Part shown: positions 42,069 to 51,235 of the stretch, one piece after another | Layout: each line of letters begins with the position of its first letter | How positions within the stretch are numbered: position 1 is the stretch's first letter | Notes under the pieces: model-generated | Database searches by the model: none | Told to the model about the DNA's origin: nothing | What the model saw: the letters and a program-made list of their open reading frames with translations, nothing else | Position numbers and translations under genes: made by a program | Assembly: GCF_014196525.1 (NCBI RefSeq) | Contig: NZ_JACIDX010000011.1 | Span: 124,001-188,000 of the forward strand | Length of the DNA stretch: 64,000 nt | Direction of reading: 5' to 3' | Source: Novosphingobium sediminicola | GTDB lineage: Bacteria > Pseudomonadota > Alphaproteobacteria > Sphingomonadales > Sphingomonadaceae

Positions 42069-44448
42069 GTTCAAACCTCTCTGTTTTATCATTGGCCCCT
42101 TCGCGCTTTTTGCGCGGCGGGGTCTGGATCATTGGGGTCAGCGCCTCGGCATTCAGCCCGCGCTGGTGAGTTTCCTGTGTCACCGCGCCATAGGCGGTGC
42201 TGCGCTGCACCGGCATTCGGCCGATGCTGCGGATCAAGGCTTCCATCGCCTCGGGCGGCATTTCCTGCCCATGGGCGGCGCCCGCCGCGCGGCTGATGCT
42301 TTCATTCATCAAGGTCCCGCCCAGATCGTTCGCGCCGGAATTGAGGCAGGCCTTCACCCCCTCCTCGCCCAGTTTCACCCAACTGGTCTGGATCGAATCG
42401 ATGCGGCCGTTGAAAACCAGCCGCGCCACGGCATGCATCAGGCGCACCTCGCGGAAGGTGGGGCCATGGCGGGCCTGTCCCTTGATCGCCATCGGCGCCT
42501 CCATATGGATGAAGGGCAGAGGTACGAATTCGGTAAAGCCCCCGGTACGCTCCTGAAGATCGCGGATGCGGATCAGGTGGCGCGCCCAATGGCGGGGCGT
42601 TTCGACATGGCCGAACATGATCGTCGCGGTGGTCTTGAAGCCCACGCGATGCGCCGTCTCGATCACCTCCAACCATTCATCGGTGGTCAGCTTGTCGGGG
42701 CAAATGACATCGCGCACCTCATCGTCGAGGATCTCCGCCGCCGTGCCGGGCAGCGTATCGAGGCCAGCTTCTTTCAGCGCGCGTAGATAATTCTCCAGCG
42801 AGAGATTCGACGCCTTGGCCCCCTGCGACACCTCCAGTGGGGAAAAGGCATGGATATGCATTTCCGGCACCGCCGCGCGGACCGCCTTGGCCAGATTGAT
42901 ATAGGTCTCGCCGGTGTAATGCGGGTGGATGCCGCCTTGCAGGCAGACCTCGGTGGCCCCGCGCGCCCATGCCTCGGCGGTGCGGCGGATCACCTCGTCC
43001 ATCGACAGGTCATAGGGCCGCCCGCGCAGAGCCTCGGCCATATCACCCTTGGAAAAGGCGCAGAAGCCGCATTTGAAGGTGCAGATATTGGTGTAATTGA
43101 TGTTGCGGTTGACGACATAGGTGATCGCCTCACCCTTCTTCTCCCGCCGCAGAGTATCCGCCGCCGCGCAGACATGTTCGAGATCGGCATCGCGCGCGGA
43201 GAACAGCGTGACGATGGCCTCCTCGTCCAGAGCATCGCCCGCCAGCGCCGATTGCACCGCATCGGCAATTTCCGGGGAAACCGAAAGCGCCGAGGCCGCC
43301 GCCGCCCGTTTCGGCAGCGCCACGCCGGGCGACCACATATCATCGCGCGCGTATCCAAGCGCGTCACTGGCCGCCATAATCGCACGGCGCATCGCGGGCG
43401 CCTGCCAATCGGCGCTCAGCCATGCCGGATAGGCGGGCAGGCGCGCGACAAGACTGCGCCCGGCCTGCTCGGTCCCGGCGCGCAGGCGGGTGACTTCGGG
43501 CCATGGCGCTTCGGGGTTCACATGGTCGATGGTGACGGGCGAAACCCCGCCCCAATCATTGATCCCCGCCGCGATCAGGCGCGGAAAATCCGCCGCCGAC
43601 AGGTTGGGAGGGGCCTGAATGTTCATATCCGACCCCAGAATCAGCCGCGCCGCCGCGATGGTCCAGAGCAGATCGTCGAGATCCGGCTCGGGCGCATCGG
43701 CCATGGGGGTGCGGGCCTTGGCGCGGAAATTCTGGACAATGACTTCCTGCACATGGCCATGGGCGCGATGGGCGGCGGCAATGGCCTCCAGCGCCTCGAT
43801 GCGTTCGGCCCGCGTTTCGCCAATGCCGATCAGGATGCCGGTGGTGAAAGGCACGCGCAATTCGCCCGCCTGACGCAGCATGGCCAGCCGCGCCTCCGGC
43901 TCTTTGTCAGGCGAGCGGTAATGCGGCCCGCCCTTCGCACACAGACGCGGGCTGAGCGATTCGAGCATCAGCCCCTGCGAGGCGGACACCTCACGCAGGC
44001 GCGCCATATCCTCGCGGCTCATCACGCCCGCGTTCACATGGGGCAGCAGGCCGGTTTCATCGCGCACCGCCGCGCACATGGCGATCAGGTAATCAATCGT
44101 GCTGGCATAGCCCATCTTGGCCAGCGCCTCACGCGCCGCGCTGTAACGCAGCTCCGGCTTGTCGCCCAGCGTGAACAGGGCCTCGGTGCAACCCGCCGCC
44201 GCCCCCGCGCGCGCCACGGCCAGCACATCCTCGCGGCTCATATAGGGCGATTCGCCCGGCTGGGGCGGCTGGGCAAAGGTGCAGTAATGGCACCGGTCGC
44301 GGCACAATTGCGTGAGCGGAATGAACACTTTGCGCGACCATGTCTGCACCCGCCCGTGCCCCGCATCGCGCAGGGTGCAGGCCGCCGCCATCATGGCATC
44401 AAGCGGCATATCCGCGTTAAAGGCGCCAGTTTTGGTCGCGCTTTCCAC
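42058..44448 (-). CDS. fbiC: FbiC (CofG-CofH fusion), Fo synthase
   Basis: 796 residues with two radical-SAM domains. The CofG half has C49-R-D-R-C53-H-Y-C56 and the CofH half has C456-T-F-K-C460-G-F-C463. Both retain the three cluster cysteines. Together they make the 7,8-didemethyl-8-hydroxy-5-deazariboflavin chromophore (Fo) from tyrosine and the riboflavin precursor. Fusion is the form found in actinobacteria and other aerobic bacteria, whereas methanogens keep two genes. GTG start at 44448 with GGGAGAG upstream, 17 nt after the TetR stop, so it is the second gene of the operon. Confidence 0.95.
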   Translation of the reverse strand: MESATKTGAFNADMPLDAMMAAACTLRDAGHGRVQTWSRKVFIPLTQLCRDRCHYCTFAQPPQPGESPYMSREDVLAVARAGAAAGCTEALFTLGDKPELRYSAAREALAKMGYASTIDYLIAMCAAVRDETGLLPHVNAGVMSREDMARLREVSASQGLMLESLSPRLCAKGGPHYRSPDKEPEARLAMLRQAGELRVPFTTGILIGIGETRAERIEALEAIAAAHRAHGHVQEVIVQNFRAKARTPMADAPEPDLDDLLWTIAAARLILGSDMNIQAPPNLSAADFPRLIAAGINDWGGVSPVTIDHVNPEAPWPEVTRLRAGTEQAGRSLVARLPAYPAWLSADWQAPAMRRAIMAASDALGYARDDMWSPGVALPKRAAAASALSVSPEIADAVQSALAGDALDEEAIVTLFSARDADLEHVCAAADTLRREKKGEAITYVVNRNINYTNICTFKCGFCAFSKGDMAEALRGRPYDLSMDEVIRRTAEAWARGATEVCLQGGIHPHYTGETYINLAKAVRAAVPEMHIHAFSPLEVSQGAKASNLSLENYLRALKEAGLDTLPGTAAEILDDEVRDVICPDKLTTDEWLEVIETAHRVGFKTTATIMFGHVETPRHWARHLIRIRDLQERTGGFTEFVPLPFIHMEAPMAIKGQARHGPTFREVRLMHAVARLVFNGRIDSIQTSWVKLGEEGVKACLNSGANDLGGTLMNESISRAAGAAHGQEMPPEAMEALIRSIGRMPVQRSTAYGAVTQETHQRGLNAEALTPMIQTPPRKKREGANDKTERFEHAG

Positions 44449-44465
44449 TGTCTCTCTCCCGTATT

Positions 44466-45182
44466 CTATCCGACGGGGCCAAGCGGCCCATGATCGGCAA
44501 GCCTTTTCGAATCAGCCATTTGTACGTCACTATCCGGCAAATCGACCGGGGCCGCCAGCATCGCGGTCATCACCTGCGCGAAATGTTCCAGGCCAATGTC
44601 GCCCGCCCACATCGCATGGGTCCGCGTGGGATCGGCCAAGGCCCGCGCCCGCGCCGACAGCACCGCGCTGAGCAGCGCGCCCATGAAAACGAAGCGCTGG
44701 TTGCGCATCTGGGCGCTCATCACCGGCATCAGGCGGCGCAGATGCGCCAGACACCGGCCATAGGCATGGTTCCATTCCGGCTCGATCGCCTCGATCATAA
44801 AATCGCGGTGAGTCATGCCGAACAGCGTGATGAAGCGCACATAATCGTCATCCGACAGCGCCGTGACCGAGCCGATCAGCACATCGACCACATCGCGCAA
44901 ATGACGCGGGCCACCGTCCGCCTCCATCGCATCGAGCGCCGCGTTGCGCAGCCGGTCCAGCTCCACCGCGCCATCCTTGATGATCGCGCGCACCAGCGTT
45001 TCCTTGGACCCGAAATGATAGCCCACGGCGCCGTGATTCTTCTGTCCGGCGGCCGCCGCAATCTCGCGCACGGTCACGCCATCAACCCCGCGTTCGGCAA
45101 ACAGGCGCAGCGCGATCCGCTGCAATTGCTCAGCGCCGCCTGCGGTGTTTTCCTCTGCCCGTGGTTTTTGAAGTCTGACCAT
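44466..45182 (-). CDS. TetR-family regulator heading the F420 operon
   Basis: 238 residues. The helix-turn-helix V-T-V-R-E-I-A-A-A-A-G-Q-K-N-H-G-A-V-G-Y then H-F-G-S-K-E is closely similar to that of the regulator at 15261-15929. It is transcribed with fbiC (17-nt gap) and is divergent from the kinase/ACAD operon at 45269. The 86-bp shared spacer holds TGCAAAAT and two TGCATTA repeats. It likely controls both transcription units and itself in response to an acyl-CoA or similar ligand. Confidence 0.88.
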   Translation of the reverse strand: MVRLQKPRAEENTAGGAEQLQRIALRLFAERGVDGVTVREIAAAAGQKNHGAVGYHFGSKETLVRAIIKDGAVELDRLRNAALDAMEADGGPRHLRDVVDVLIGSVTALSDDDYVRFITLFGMTHRDFMIEAIEPEWNHAYGRCLAHLRRLMPVMSAQMRNQRFVFMGALLSAVLSARARALADPTRTHAMWAGDIGLEHFAQVMTAMLAAPVDLPDSDVQMADSKRLADHGPLGPVG

Positions 45183-45185
45183 GAG

Positions 45186-45238
45186 TGCAAAATCTCATTG
45201 CCAAGCCCGTCCGTCAAGTGCATTATCCATTTGCATTA
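45186..45238. promoter_or_regulatory. Divergent promoter/operator region of the F420 and lva-like operons
   Basis: Holds TGCAAAAT (45186-45193), TGCATTA at 45219-45225 and again at 45232-45238 (13-bp period), all in an AT-rich stretch between the TetR start (45182) and the kinase start. Confidence 0.55.
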
Positions 45239-45268
45239 GACGATGATGACACATCGCATAAGTTGAGG

Positions 45269-46300
45269 ATGTCTCTTGTGAATTTGGGCGTAAACACCGA
45301 TTCGCTGGGCGCATGGATGCGTGTTCAAGGGCTGGGCGGCGGCGTGATCGAGGATGTCACCACGCTGGCGGGCGGCACACAGAATATCCTGTTGCGCTTT
45401 GCCATGAACGGACGGACCTTCGTGTTTCGCCGCCCCCCTTTGCATCCGCGCGCCAATTCGAACGAGACGATGCGCCGCGAGGCCCGCGTGCTGCGCGCAT
45501 TGGCGGGCAGCGAGGTGCCGCATCCGGCGCTGATCGCGGCCTGTGATGATGAGGAAGTGCTGGGCTGCGCCTTTTATCTGATGGAGCCGGTCGATGGCTT
45601 CAACCCCATCGGCCAATTGCCCGAGCCTCATGCCTCCTCGCCCGAAATGCGGCATGCGATGGGGCTGGCGCTGGTCGATGGCATTGCCGCGCTGGGGCGG
45701 GTCAATTACCGCGCCGTGGGGCTTGAAGGTTTCGGGCGGCCAGAAGGCTTCCTTGACCGGCAAGTGTCGCGCTGGCGGGATCAACTGGCCTCCTATTCCG
45801 ATTTTGCCGCATGGCCCGGTGCCAGCGCGCTGCCCGATGTGGGGGCGGTGGGCGCCTGGCTCGATGCGCATCGCCCCGGCTCTTTCATCGCGGGCATCAT
45901 GCATGGCGACTATCATCTGGCCAATGTCATGTACCGCCGCGACAGCGCCGATCTGGTCGCGATTGTCGATTGGGAACTGGCCACGATTGGCGACCCGCTG
46001 CTCGATCTGGGCTGGGTGCTGGCCACATGGCCCGATGGAGACGGCGCCAGCACGGTGTCGGTCACGCCATGGGACGGCTTCCCCACGCCTGCGGAACTGA
46101 TCGCGCGCTATCGCGCCGGATCGGCCCGCGATCTGTCGGCCATCGACTGGTATCACGTTCTGGCCTGTTACAAGCTGGGCATCCTGCTTGAGGGCACCTT
46201 TGCCCGCGCCTGCGCCGGAAAGGCGCCGCGCGATGTCGGCGACCGGCTGCACGGCCGCGCCATCCACCTGTTCGAGCGCGCCGCGCGCCTCATCCGTTAA
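45269..46300 (+). CDS. APH-family acyl-CoA kinase (LvaA / ACAD10-11 kinase-domain-like)
   Basis: 343 residues, aminoglycoside-phosphotransferase fold. L-A-G-G-T-Q-N-I-L-L (ATP loop), catalytic H-G-D-Y-H-L-A-N-V and metal-binding V-D-W-E-L-A-T-I-G-D-P-L-L-D-L-G-W. These are typical of the kinase domain of human ACAD10/ACAD11 and of Pseudomonas LvaA, which phosphorylates 4-hydroxyacyl-CoA. The following SDR and ACAD11-like dehydrogenase support that role over drug resistance. The start may be ATG 45269 or GTG 45278; the latter has GAGG (45265-45268) at better spacing. Confidence 0.88.
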   Translation: MSLVNLGVNTDSLGAWMRVQGLGGGVIEDVTTLAGGTQNILLRFAMNGRTFVFRRPPLHPRANSNETMRREARVLRALAGSEVPHPALIAACDDEEVLGCAFYLMEPVDGFNPIGQLPEPHASSPEMRHAMGLALVDGIAALGRVNYRAVGLEGFGRPEGFLDRQVSRWRDQLASYSDFAAWPGASALPDVGAVGAWLDAHRPGSFIAGIMHGDYHLANVMYRRDSADLVAIVDWELATIGDPLLDLGWVLATWPDGDGASTVSVTPWDGFPTPAELIARYRAGSARDLSAIDWYHVLACYKLGILLEGTFARACAGKAPRDVGDRLHGRAIHLFERAARLIR

Positions 46301-46314
46301 AAAGGTATCGCCCG

Positions 46315-47049
46315 ATGAACCCACTCGATTTCACCGGCAAAAACGCGCTGGTCATTGGCGGATCCAGCGGGATCGGCAATGGCATTGCCCGCGCGCTGTT
46401 TGACGCGGGCGCCCATGTCCATGTCTGGGGCACGCGCGCCACGGCGGCCAATTATGCGGGCGAGGAAGGGTCGGACCTCTCGGGCCTGTCCTATACTCAG
46501 GTCGATGTCAGCGATCCTGCCGCGATTGCCGCCGCCCCCGCGCCCTTTGAAACCATCGACATCCTGATCCATTCGCAGGGCGCCGTTCTCTACCGCCGTC
46601 AGGAATTCACCCCCGAAGGCTGGGACAAGGTGATGGCGGTCAATCTGGGCAGCGTGATGCATATTTCGCAGCGCTTTCACGCCGAACTGGCCGCCGCAAA
46701 GGGCAGCGTCATCGTCGTCAGCTCGATCGGCGCCTTTCGCGCGACGATGGGCAACCCGGCCTATGCCGCGTCCAAGGCGGGCGCGGTCAATCTGGTGCGC
46801 ACGCTGGCCCAAGCCTGGGCGGGCGACGGCATTCGCGTCAACGGCATCGCGCCCAGTCTGGTCGATACCAAGATGACCAAGGTGACGATGGACAATGACG
46901 AGCGCCGCGAGCGAGCCTTGGCGAAAATCCCCCTGCGCCGCTTCGGCACGGTCGAGGAAATGGCGGGTGTCGCCCTGTTCCTCGCCTCGCCGCTGGCGGG
47001 CTACATCTGCGGGCAAACCATCATCGTCGATGGCGGCCTCACTCTGTAA
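46315..47049 (+). CDS. SDR-family oxidoreductase
   Basis: 244 residues. I-G-G-S-S-G-I-G cofactor loop, V-V-S-S catalytic Ser region and Y-A-A-S-K-A-G catalytic Tyr/Lys, ending I-V-D-G-G-L-T-L. In the lva pathway an SDR (LvaD) reduces levulinyl-CoA to 4-hydroxyvaleryl-CoA. Position between kinase and dehydrogenase here suggests the analogous 4-oxo to 4-hydroxy step, though any 3-oxoacyl reduction is possible. Starts 14 nt after the kinase stop. Confidence 0.87.
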   Translation: MNPLDFTGKNALVIGGSSGIGNGIARALFDAGAHVHVWGTRATAANYAGEEGSDLSGLSYTQVDVSDPAAIAAAPAPFETIDILIHSQGAVLYRRQEFTPEGWDKVMAVNLGSVMHISQRFHAELAAAKGSVIVVSSIGAFRATMGNPAYAASKAGAVNLVRTLAQAWAGDGIRVNGIAPSLVDTKMTKVTMDNDERRERALAKIPLRRFGTVEEMAGVALFLASPLAGYICGQTIIVDGGLTL

Positions 47050-47077
47050 ATCCTCATTTCGCAAAGGGTTCACCCCG

Positions 47078-48307
47078 ATGGATTTCGAATATTCCGACAA
47101 GGTGAAGGCGCTGTCCGCGCAATTGACCGAATTCATGGACGCCTATGTCTACCCCATCGAAAAGGAGCGCGACCGCTTTCACGCCGACCCCGCCAATGCG
47201 TGGAAACGCTGGCACGGCACCGAAGGCATCAAGGCCAAGGCCAAGGATGCGGGATTGTGGAACCTGTTCCTGCCGCATGAATATGGCGCCTTCAGCCCGG
47301 GCCTGACCAATCTGGAATATGCGCCTCTGGCCGAGATCATGGGGCGTGTCATCGGCGCTTCGGAATATTTCAACTGCGCCGCGCCGGATTCAGGCAATAT
47401 GGAAGTGCTGGCCCGTTACGGCACGCCCGAGCAGCAGGAGCAATGGCTGACGCCCCTGATGGCGGGCGAGATCCGCTCGTCCTATGTGATGACCGAACCG
47501 GCGGTGGCATCCTCGGACGCCACCAATATCGAAACCTCGATTGTCCGCGATGGCGACGAATATGTCATCAATGGCCGCAAGTGGTGGATTTCGAGCGCCT
47601 GCGATCCCAACACCAAGCTGTTCATCGTGCTGGGCCGCACACCCGATGACAGCCGCAGCAAGCATCAGCAGCATTCGATGATCCTTGTACCGCGCGACAC
47701 GCCCGGCATCGAGATCGTGCGCCCTCTGGACGTGCTGGGCACCTATCATTCGCCCACCGGCCATGCCGAGGTCAGCTTCACGAACGTGCGTGTGCCTGCC
47801 GCCAACATGGTCCTTGGCGAAGGGCGCGGGTTTGAGATCGCGCAGGGCCGCCTCGGGCCGGGCCGCATCCACCACTGTATGCGCGTGATCGGTCAAGCCC
47901 AGCGGGCGCTGGAATATATGGCGCGCCGGGTCAATGAACGCGTCGCCTTTGGCCGCAAACTGGCCGATCAGGGCAGCATCCGTCAGGAAGTCGCTCTGTC
48001 CTTCTGCGAGGTTGAACAGGCGCGCCTGCTCACGCTGAAAGCTGCCGATGCGATGGACCGCTATGGCAACAAGGCGGCCAAGGATCTGATCGCGGCGATC
48101 AAGGTGGTGGCCCCGCGCATGGCGCAAACCGTCACCGACCGCGCGATACAGGTCCATGGCGGCATCGGCCTGTCCAAGGACTTCCCGGTGGCCAGCGCCT
48201 TTATCAACGCGCGCTATGTCCGCCTGACCGATGGCCCGGACGAAGTGCATCTGGCCCAACTGGGCAAATTGAAGATCGCCCAATTGTCCGCCCTTCCTGT
48301 CCGATAA
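47078..48307 (+). CDS. ACAD10/11-like acyl-CoA dehydrogenase (LvaC-like)
   Basis: 409 residues. Family core [14 protein letters not shown] and [16 protein letters not shown]. The C-terminal [10 protein letters not shown] is the motif of the ACAD10/ACAD11 branch in place of Y-E-G-T. In that branch the enzyme acts with a kinase partner to remove the 4-phosphate from 4-phosphoacyl-CoA. The kinase is encoded two genes upstream as a separate protein. ATG 47078 has AAAGGG upstream. Confidence 0.9.
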   Translation: MDFEYSDKVKALSAQLTEFMDAYVYPIEKERDRFHADPANAWKRWHGTEGIKAKAKDAGLWNLFLPHEYGAFSPGLTNLEYAPLAEIMGRVIGASEYFNCAAPDSGNMEVLARYGTPEQQEQWLTPLMAGEIRSSYVMTEPAVASSDATNIETSIVRDGDEYVINGRKWWISSACDPNTKLFIVLGRTPDDSRSKHQQHSMILVPRDTPGIEIVRPLDVLGTYHSPTGHAEVSFTNVRVPAANMVLGEGRGFEIAQGRLGPGRIHHCMRVIGQAQRALEYMARRVNERVAFGRKLADQGSIRQEVALSFCEVEQARLLTLKAADAMDRYGNKAAKDLIAAIKVVAPRMAQTVTDRAIQVHGGIGLSKDFPVASAFINARYVRLTDGPDEVHLAQLGKLKIAQLSALPVR

Positions 48308-48338
48308 GCCCCCCCACACAAAACAGGAGCACGCCGCG

Positions 48339-49655
48339 ATGGAAAACCAATCCCAAAAACTGGGCCGCAGCTGGTGGATGGTCGCGGTGCTGTTCCTGCT
48401 CTATGTGCAAAGCTGGGTGGACCGGCTGATCCTCTCCATGCTGGTCAGCCCGATCAAGGCCCATCTGGCGCTCTCCGATGTTCAGGTCAGCATGGTGACC
48501 TCCACCTCCTTTGCGATCTTCTATGCGGTGTTTGGCCTGCCGCTGGGCTGGACTTCGGACCGCTATTCGCGGCGGTGGATCATTTGCGGCGGGGTGATGG
48601 TCTGGGCCTGCGCCACCATCGCCTGCGGCTATGCGCAGAGCTATGAAGGCCTGCTGGCCGCGCGCATTCTGGTGGGCGCGGGCGAGGCGGCGCTGCTGCC
48701 CGCGGCCTATTCGCTGATTGCCGATGCTTTCCCGCCCCATCTGCTGACGCGGGCCACATCGACGTTTCAGATGGCGGGCAAGGTCGGCTCGGCCGCGGCC
48801 TTCGGCCTTGGCGGCGTCGCGATTGCCTGGGCCACCGCGCATAAGGGCATGACCCTGCCCTTTCACGCGGCCAGCCAGCCGTGGCAATTGGTGATGATGA
48901 TGGTGGGCCTGCCCGGACTCTTGCTAGGCCTGCTGGTCTTCACCTTTCCCGATCCCCCGCGCCGCCGTCTGGCCGGGGAAAGCGACAAGGCCAATGTCCG
49001 CGCCGTCACAATGGACTTTGTGCGCGGCAACTGGCGCCTGCTGGGGCTGATGCTGGTGGGAACATCGGCGCTGGCGATCTGCGGCTATTCGATGACCAAT
49101 TGGGTGCCCACCTATATCGAACGCCATTTCGGGTGGAAGCCGGTGCAATATGGCCCCGCGCTGTCGATCATGAACATCATCTCGGCGGTCAGCCTGGTGC
49201 TGAACGGCTGGATCGTGGACAAATTGTTCGCGCGCGGCATGAAGGATGCGCATCTGCGCTTCTATGGCTGGCTGATCATCGGCTTGTTTCCGGTCATCGC
49301 CTATATGTTCTTTGCCACCAATGTCTGGGTGTTCCTTGCCTGTTATTGCGTGGCGCAATTCATCACCGTGCCTTTCATGGTCTATGTCTCCTCGGTCATG
49401 GCGATGATCGCCCCGGCGCAGGTGCGCGCGCGGCTGCTGGCTTTCTTTCTCTTTGTTTTCACCCTGCTCGGGCTGGGCGCGGGTCCGGCGATTGTCGCCG
49501 CGCTCACGCAATATGTGTTCGGTTCCGAAGCAGCCCTTGGTTCCTCGCTGGCGGTGGTCGTGATTGGCGGCACGGTGCTGGCATGGGCCGCTTTCCGACG
49601 GGCGCTGCGCTATCTCGCGCCCGCCATTGCCGCGCGTGAAACGCCACATGGCTAA
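48339..49655 (+). CDS. MFS transporter (spinster-like)
   Basis: 438 residues, about 12 transmembrane helices. MFS motif A appears as S-D-R-Y-S-R-R-W, and S-W-V-D-R-L-I-L at the first helix end. It is a paralogue of 21567-22892. AGGAG (48324-48328) precedes ATG 48339. Within the operon it most likely imports the acid that the acyl-CoA synthetase downstream activates. Confidence 0.9.
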   Translation: MENQSQKLGRSWWMVAVLFLLYVQSWVDRLILSMLVSPIKAHLALSDVQVSMVTSTSFAIFYAVFGLPLGWTSDRYSRRWIICGGVMVWACATIACGYAQSYEGLLAARILVGAGEAALLPAAYSLIADAFPPHLLTRATSTFQMAGKVGSAAAFGLGGVAIAWATAHKGMTLPFHAASQPWQLVMMMVGLPGLLLGLLVFTFPDPPRRRLAGESDKANVRAVTMDFVRGNWRLLGLMLVGTSALAICGYSMTNWVPTYIERHFGWKPVQYGPALSIMNIISAVSLVLNGWIVDKLFARGMKDAHLRFYGWLIIGLFPVIAYMFFATNVWVFLACYCVAQFITVPFMVYVSSVMAMIAPAQVRARLLAFFLFVFTLLGLGAGPAIVAALTQYVFGSEAALGSSLAVVVIGGTVLAWAAFRRALRYLAPAIAARETPHG

Positions 49656-49691
49656 GGCGCGCGCTGCTCATCTTTTCCGAAAGGACGCTTC

Positions 49692-51230
49692 ATGTCGCTG
49701 ACCCTTGCCGCCATCGCGGCGGACAAACGCGAAACACTCGCGCTGGCCGATGAACGTGTGGCCTATAGCTGGAATGCGCTTGACCCTGTTTTGAACCATG
49801 CGGCCAATGCGCTTGATGGTCTGCCCTTTACCGGCGAACGCCGCGTGGCGGTCTTTGCCCAGAACGCCGCCGAAGTGGTGATCGCCTATGTCGCCTGTAT
49901 TGAGGCGGGCATTTCCAGCGTGCCTGTCAGCTTTCACCTGACGGCGGCAGAAGCGGCCTATATCCTCAAGGACTCCGGTGCAATCGCGGTGCTGGTCGGC
50001 CCCGAAACATGCGAGGCCGGGATGGCGGCGGCGGCCGAGGCCGGGATCGACACCGTGATCGGATGGCGCTGCACCCCGTGCCCCGGATTGATCGCATGGG
50101 AGGACTGGATCGCCGCCGCCCCCGGCACCGAGCCGGACGCCAGCCGCGCCCCCATGCCCCATCTGCATTACACATCGGGCACCACGGGCCGCCCCAAGGC
50201 CACCGAGACCCCGCCGCAATATTTCCCCCGCGTGGCCACACTTCAGGCTCTGGCCGAGACTCTGCGTGCGCGGGTCACGCCCTCGCCGGGGTTGGTGGTG
50301 GGGCCGCTTTATCACACCGGGCCTTTGGGCATGGCGCGCAATGTCTTTGCCGGGGGCAGCGTGATCGTCATGGGTCATTTCGACGCCGAGCGCGCCTTGG
50401 CGCTGATCGAGCAGCACCGCATCGCCGGTTCGGTGATGGTGCCCACCCATTTCCAGCGGATGCTGGCCCTGCCAGCCGAGACCCGCGCGCGCTATGATGT
50501 GTCGAGCATGAAGCGTCTGGCCCACACGGGTGCTGCCTGTCCGCGCGATGTGAAGAAGGCGATGATCGACTGGTTCGGCCCCGTGCTGGTCGAAGCCTAT
50601 GGCGGGACCGAGGCCGGATCGACCACCTTCATCACCTCGCCCGAATGGCTGGCCCGCCCCGGATCGGTGGGCCGCGCTTTGGCCCCGTTTGAAACATTGA
50701 TCGTGGATGACAATGGCGCCCCTCTCCCCCCGCGTGAGGTGGGACAGGTCTATTTCCGCGACACATCGGGCCATGGCATCATCTATCGCGGCGACGCGGA
50801 AAAGACCGCCGCAGCCCATATCGCGCCGGGCGTCTTCACGCTGGGCGAGATGGGCTATGTCGATGAGGAAGGCTATCTTTTTATCACCGATCGGGTTTCG
50901 GACATGATCGTCTCGGGCGGCGTCAACATCTACCCCGCCGAGGCCGAACATGTCCTCCTCACCCACCCCAAGGTGGGCGATGTGGCGGTCGTTTCAGCCC
51001 CCAACACCGAAATGGGCGAGGAAGCGCGCGCGCTGGTCATCCCCGCCGATCCCGCCGATCCGCCGACGGCCGAGGAACTCAACGCCTTCTGCCGCGCCTC
51101 TTTGGCCGGATACAAATGCCCGCGCGGATACGAGATGGTCGATGACATCGGCCGCACCGCCATGGGCAAGGTCAACAAGAAAGCCCTGCGCGCCCGTTTC
51201 TGGCCCACAGACCGCACCATCGGAGGCTGA
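49692..51230 (+). CDS. AMP-binding acyl-CoA synthetase
   Basis: 512 residues, ANL superfamily. P-loop-like Y-T-S-G-T-T-G-R-P-K, A5 motif E-A-Y-G-G-T-E, A7 L-G-E-M-G-Y-V-D, A8 D-R-V-S-D-M-I-V-S-G-G-V-N-I-Y-P-A-E, and catalytic Lys in G-K-V-N-K-K near the C-terminus. It makes the acyl-CoA from acid, ATP and CoA. As in lva clusters (LvaE), it would feed the SDR/kinase/dehydrogenase steps. Starts 36 nt after the MFS gene. Confidence 0.93.
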   Translation: MSLTLAAIAADKRETLALADERVAYSWNALDPVLNHAANALDGLPFTGERRVAVFAQNAAEVVIAYVACIEAGISSVPVSFHLTAAEAAYILKDSGAIAVLVGPETCEAGMAAAAEAGIDTVIGWRCTPCPGLIAWEDWIAAAPGTEPDASRAPMPHLHYTSGTTGRPKATETPPQYFPRVATLQALAETLRARVTPSPGLVVGPLYHTGPLGMARNVFAGGSVIVMGHFDAERALALIEQHRIAGSVMVPTHFQRMLALPAETRARYDVSSMKRLAHTGAACPRDVKKAMIDWFGPVLVEAYGGTEAGSTTFITSPEWLARPGSVGRALAPFETLIVDDNGAPLPPREVGQVYFRDTSGHGIIYRGDAEKTAAAHIAPGVFTLGEMGYVDEEGYLFITDRVSDMIVSGGVNIYPAEAEHVLLTHPKVGDVAVVSAPNTEMGEEARALVIPADPADPPTAEELNAFCRASLAGYKCPRGYEMVDDIGRTAMGKVNKKALRARFWPTDRTIGG

Positions 51231-51235
51231 TCCCC

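Noticed and set aside
39120-44448. Picrate/nitroaromatic F420 degradation cluster
   Set aside because: No pair of F420-dependent hydride transferases or nitrite-elimination genes beside the F420 genes.
45269-46300. Aminoglycoside resistance kinase
   Set aside because: Sequence and neighbours match the acyl-CoA kinase (ACAD10/11, LvaA) branch.
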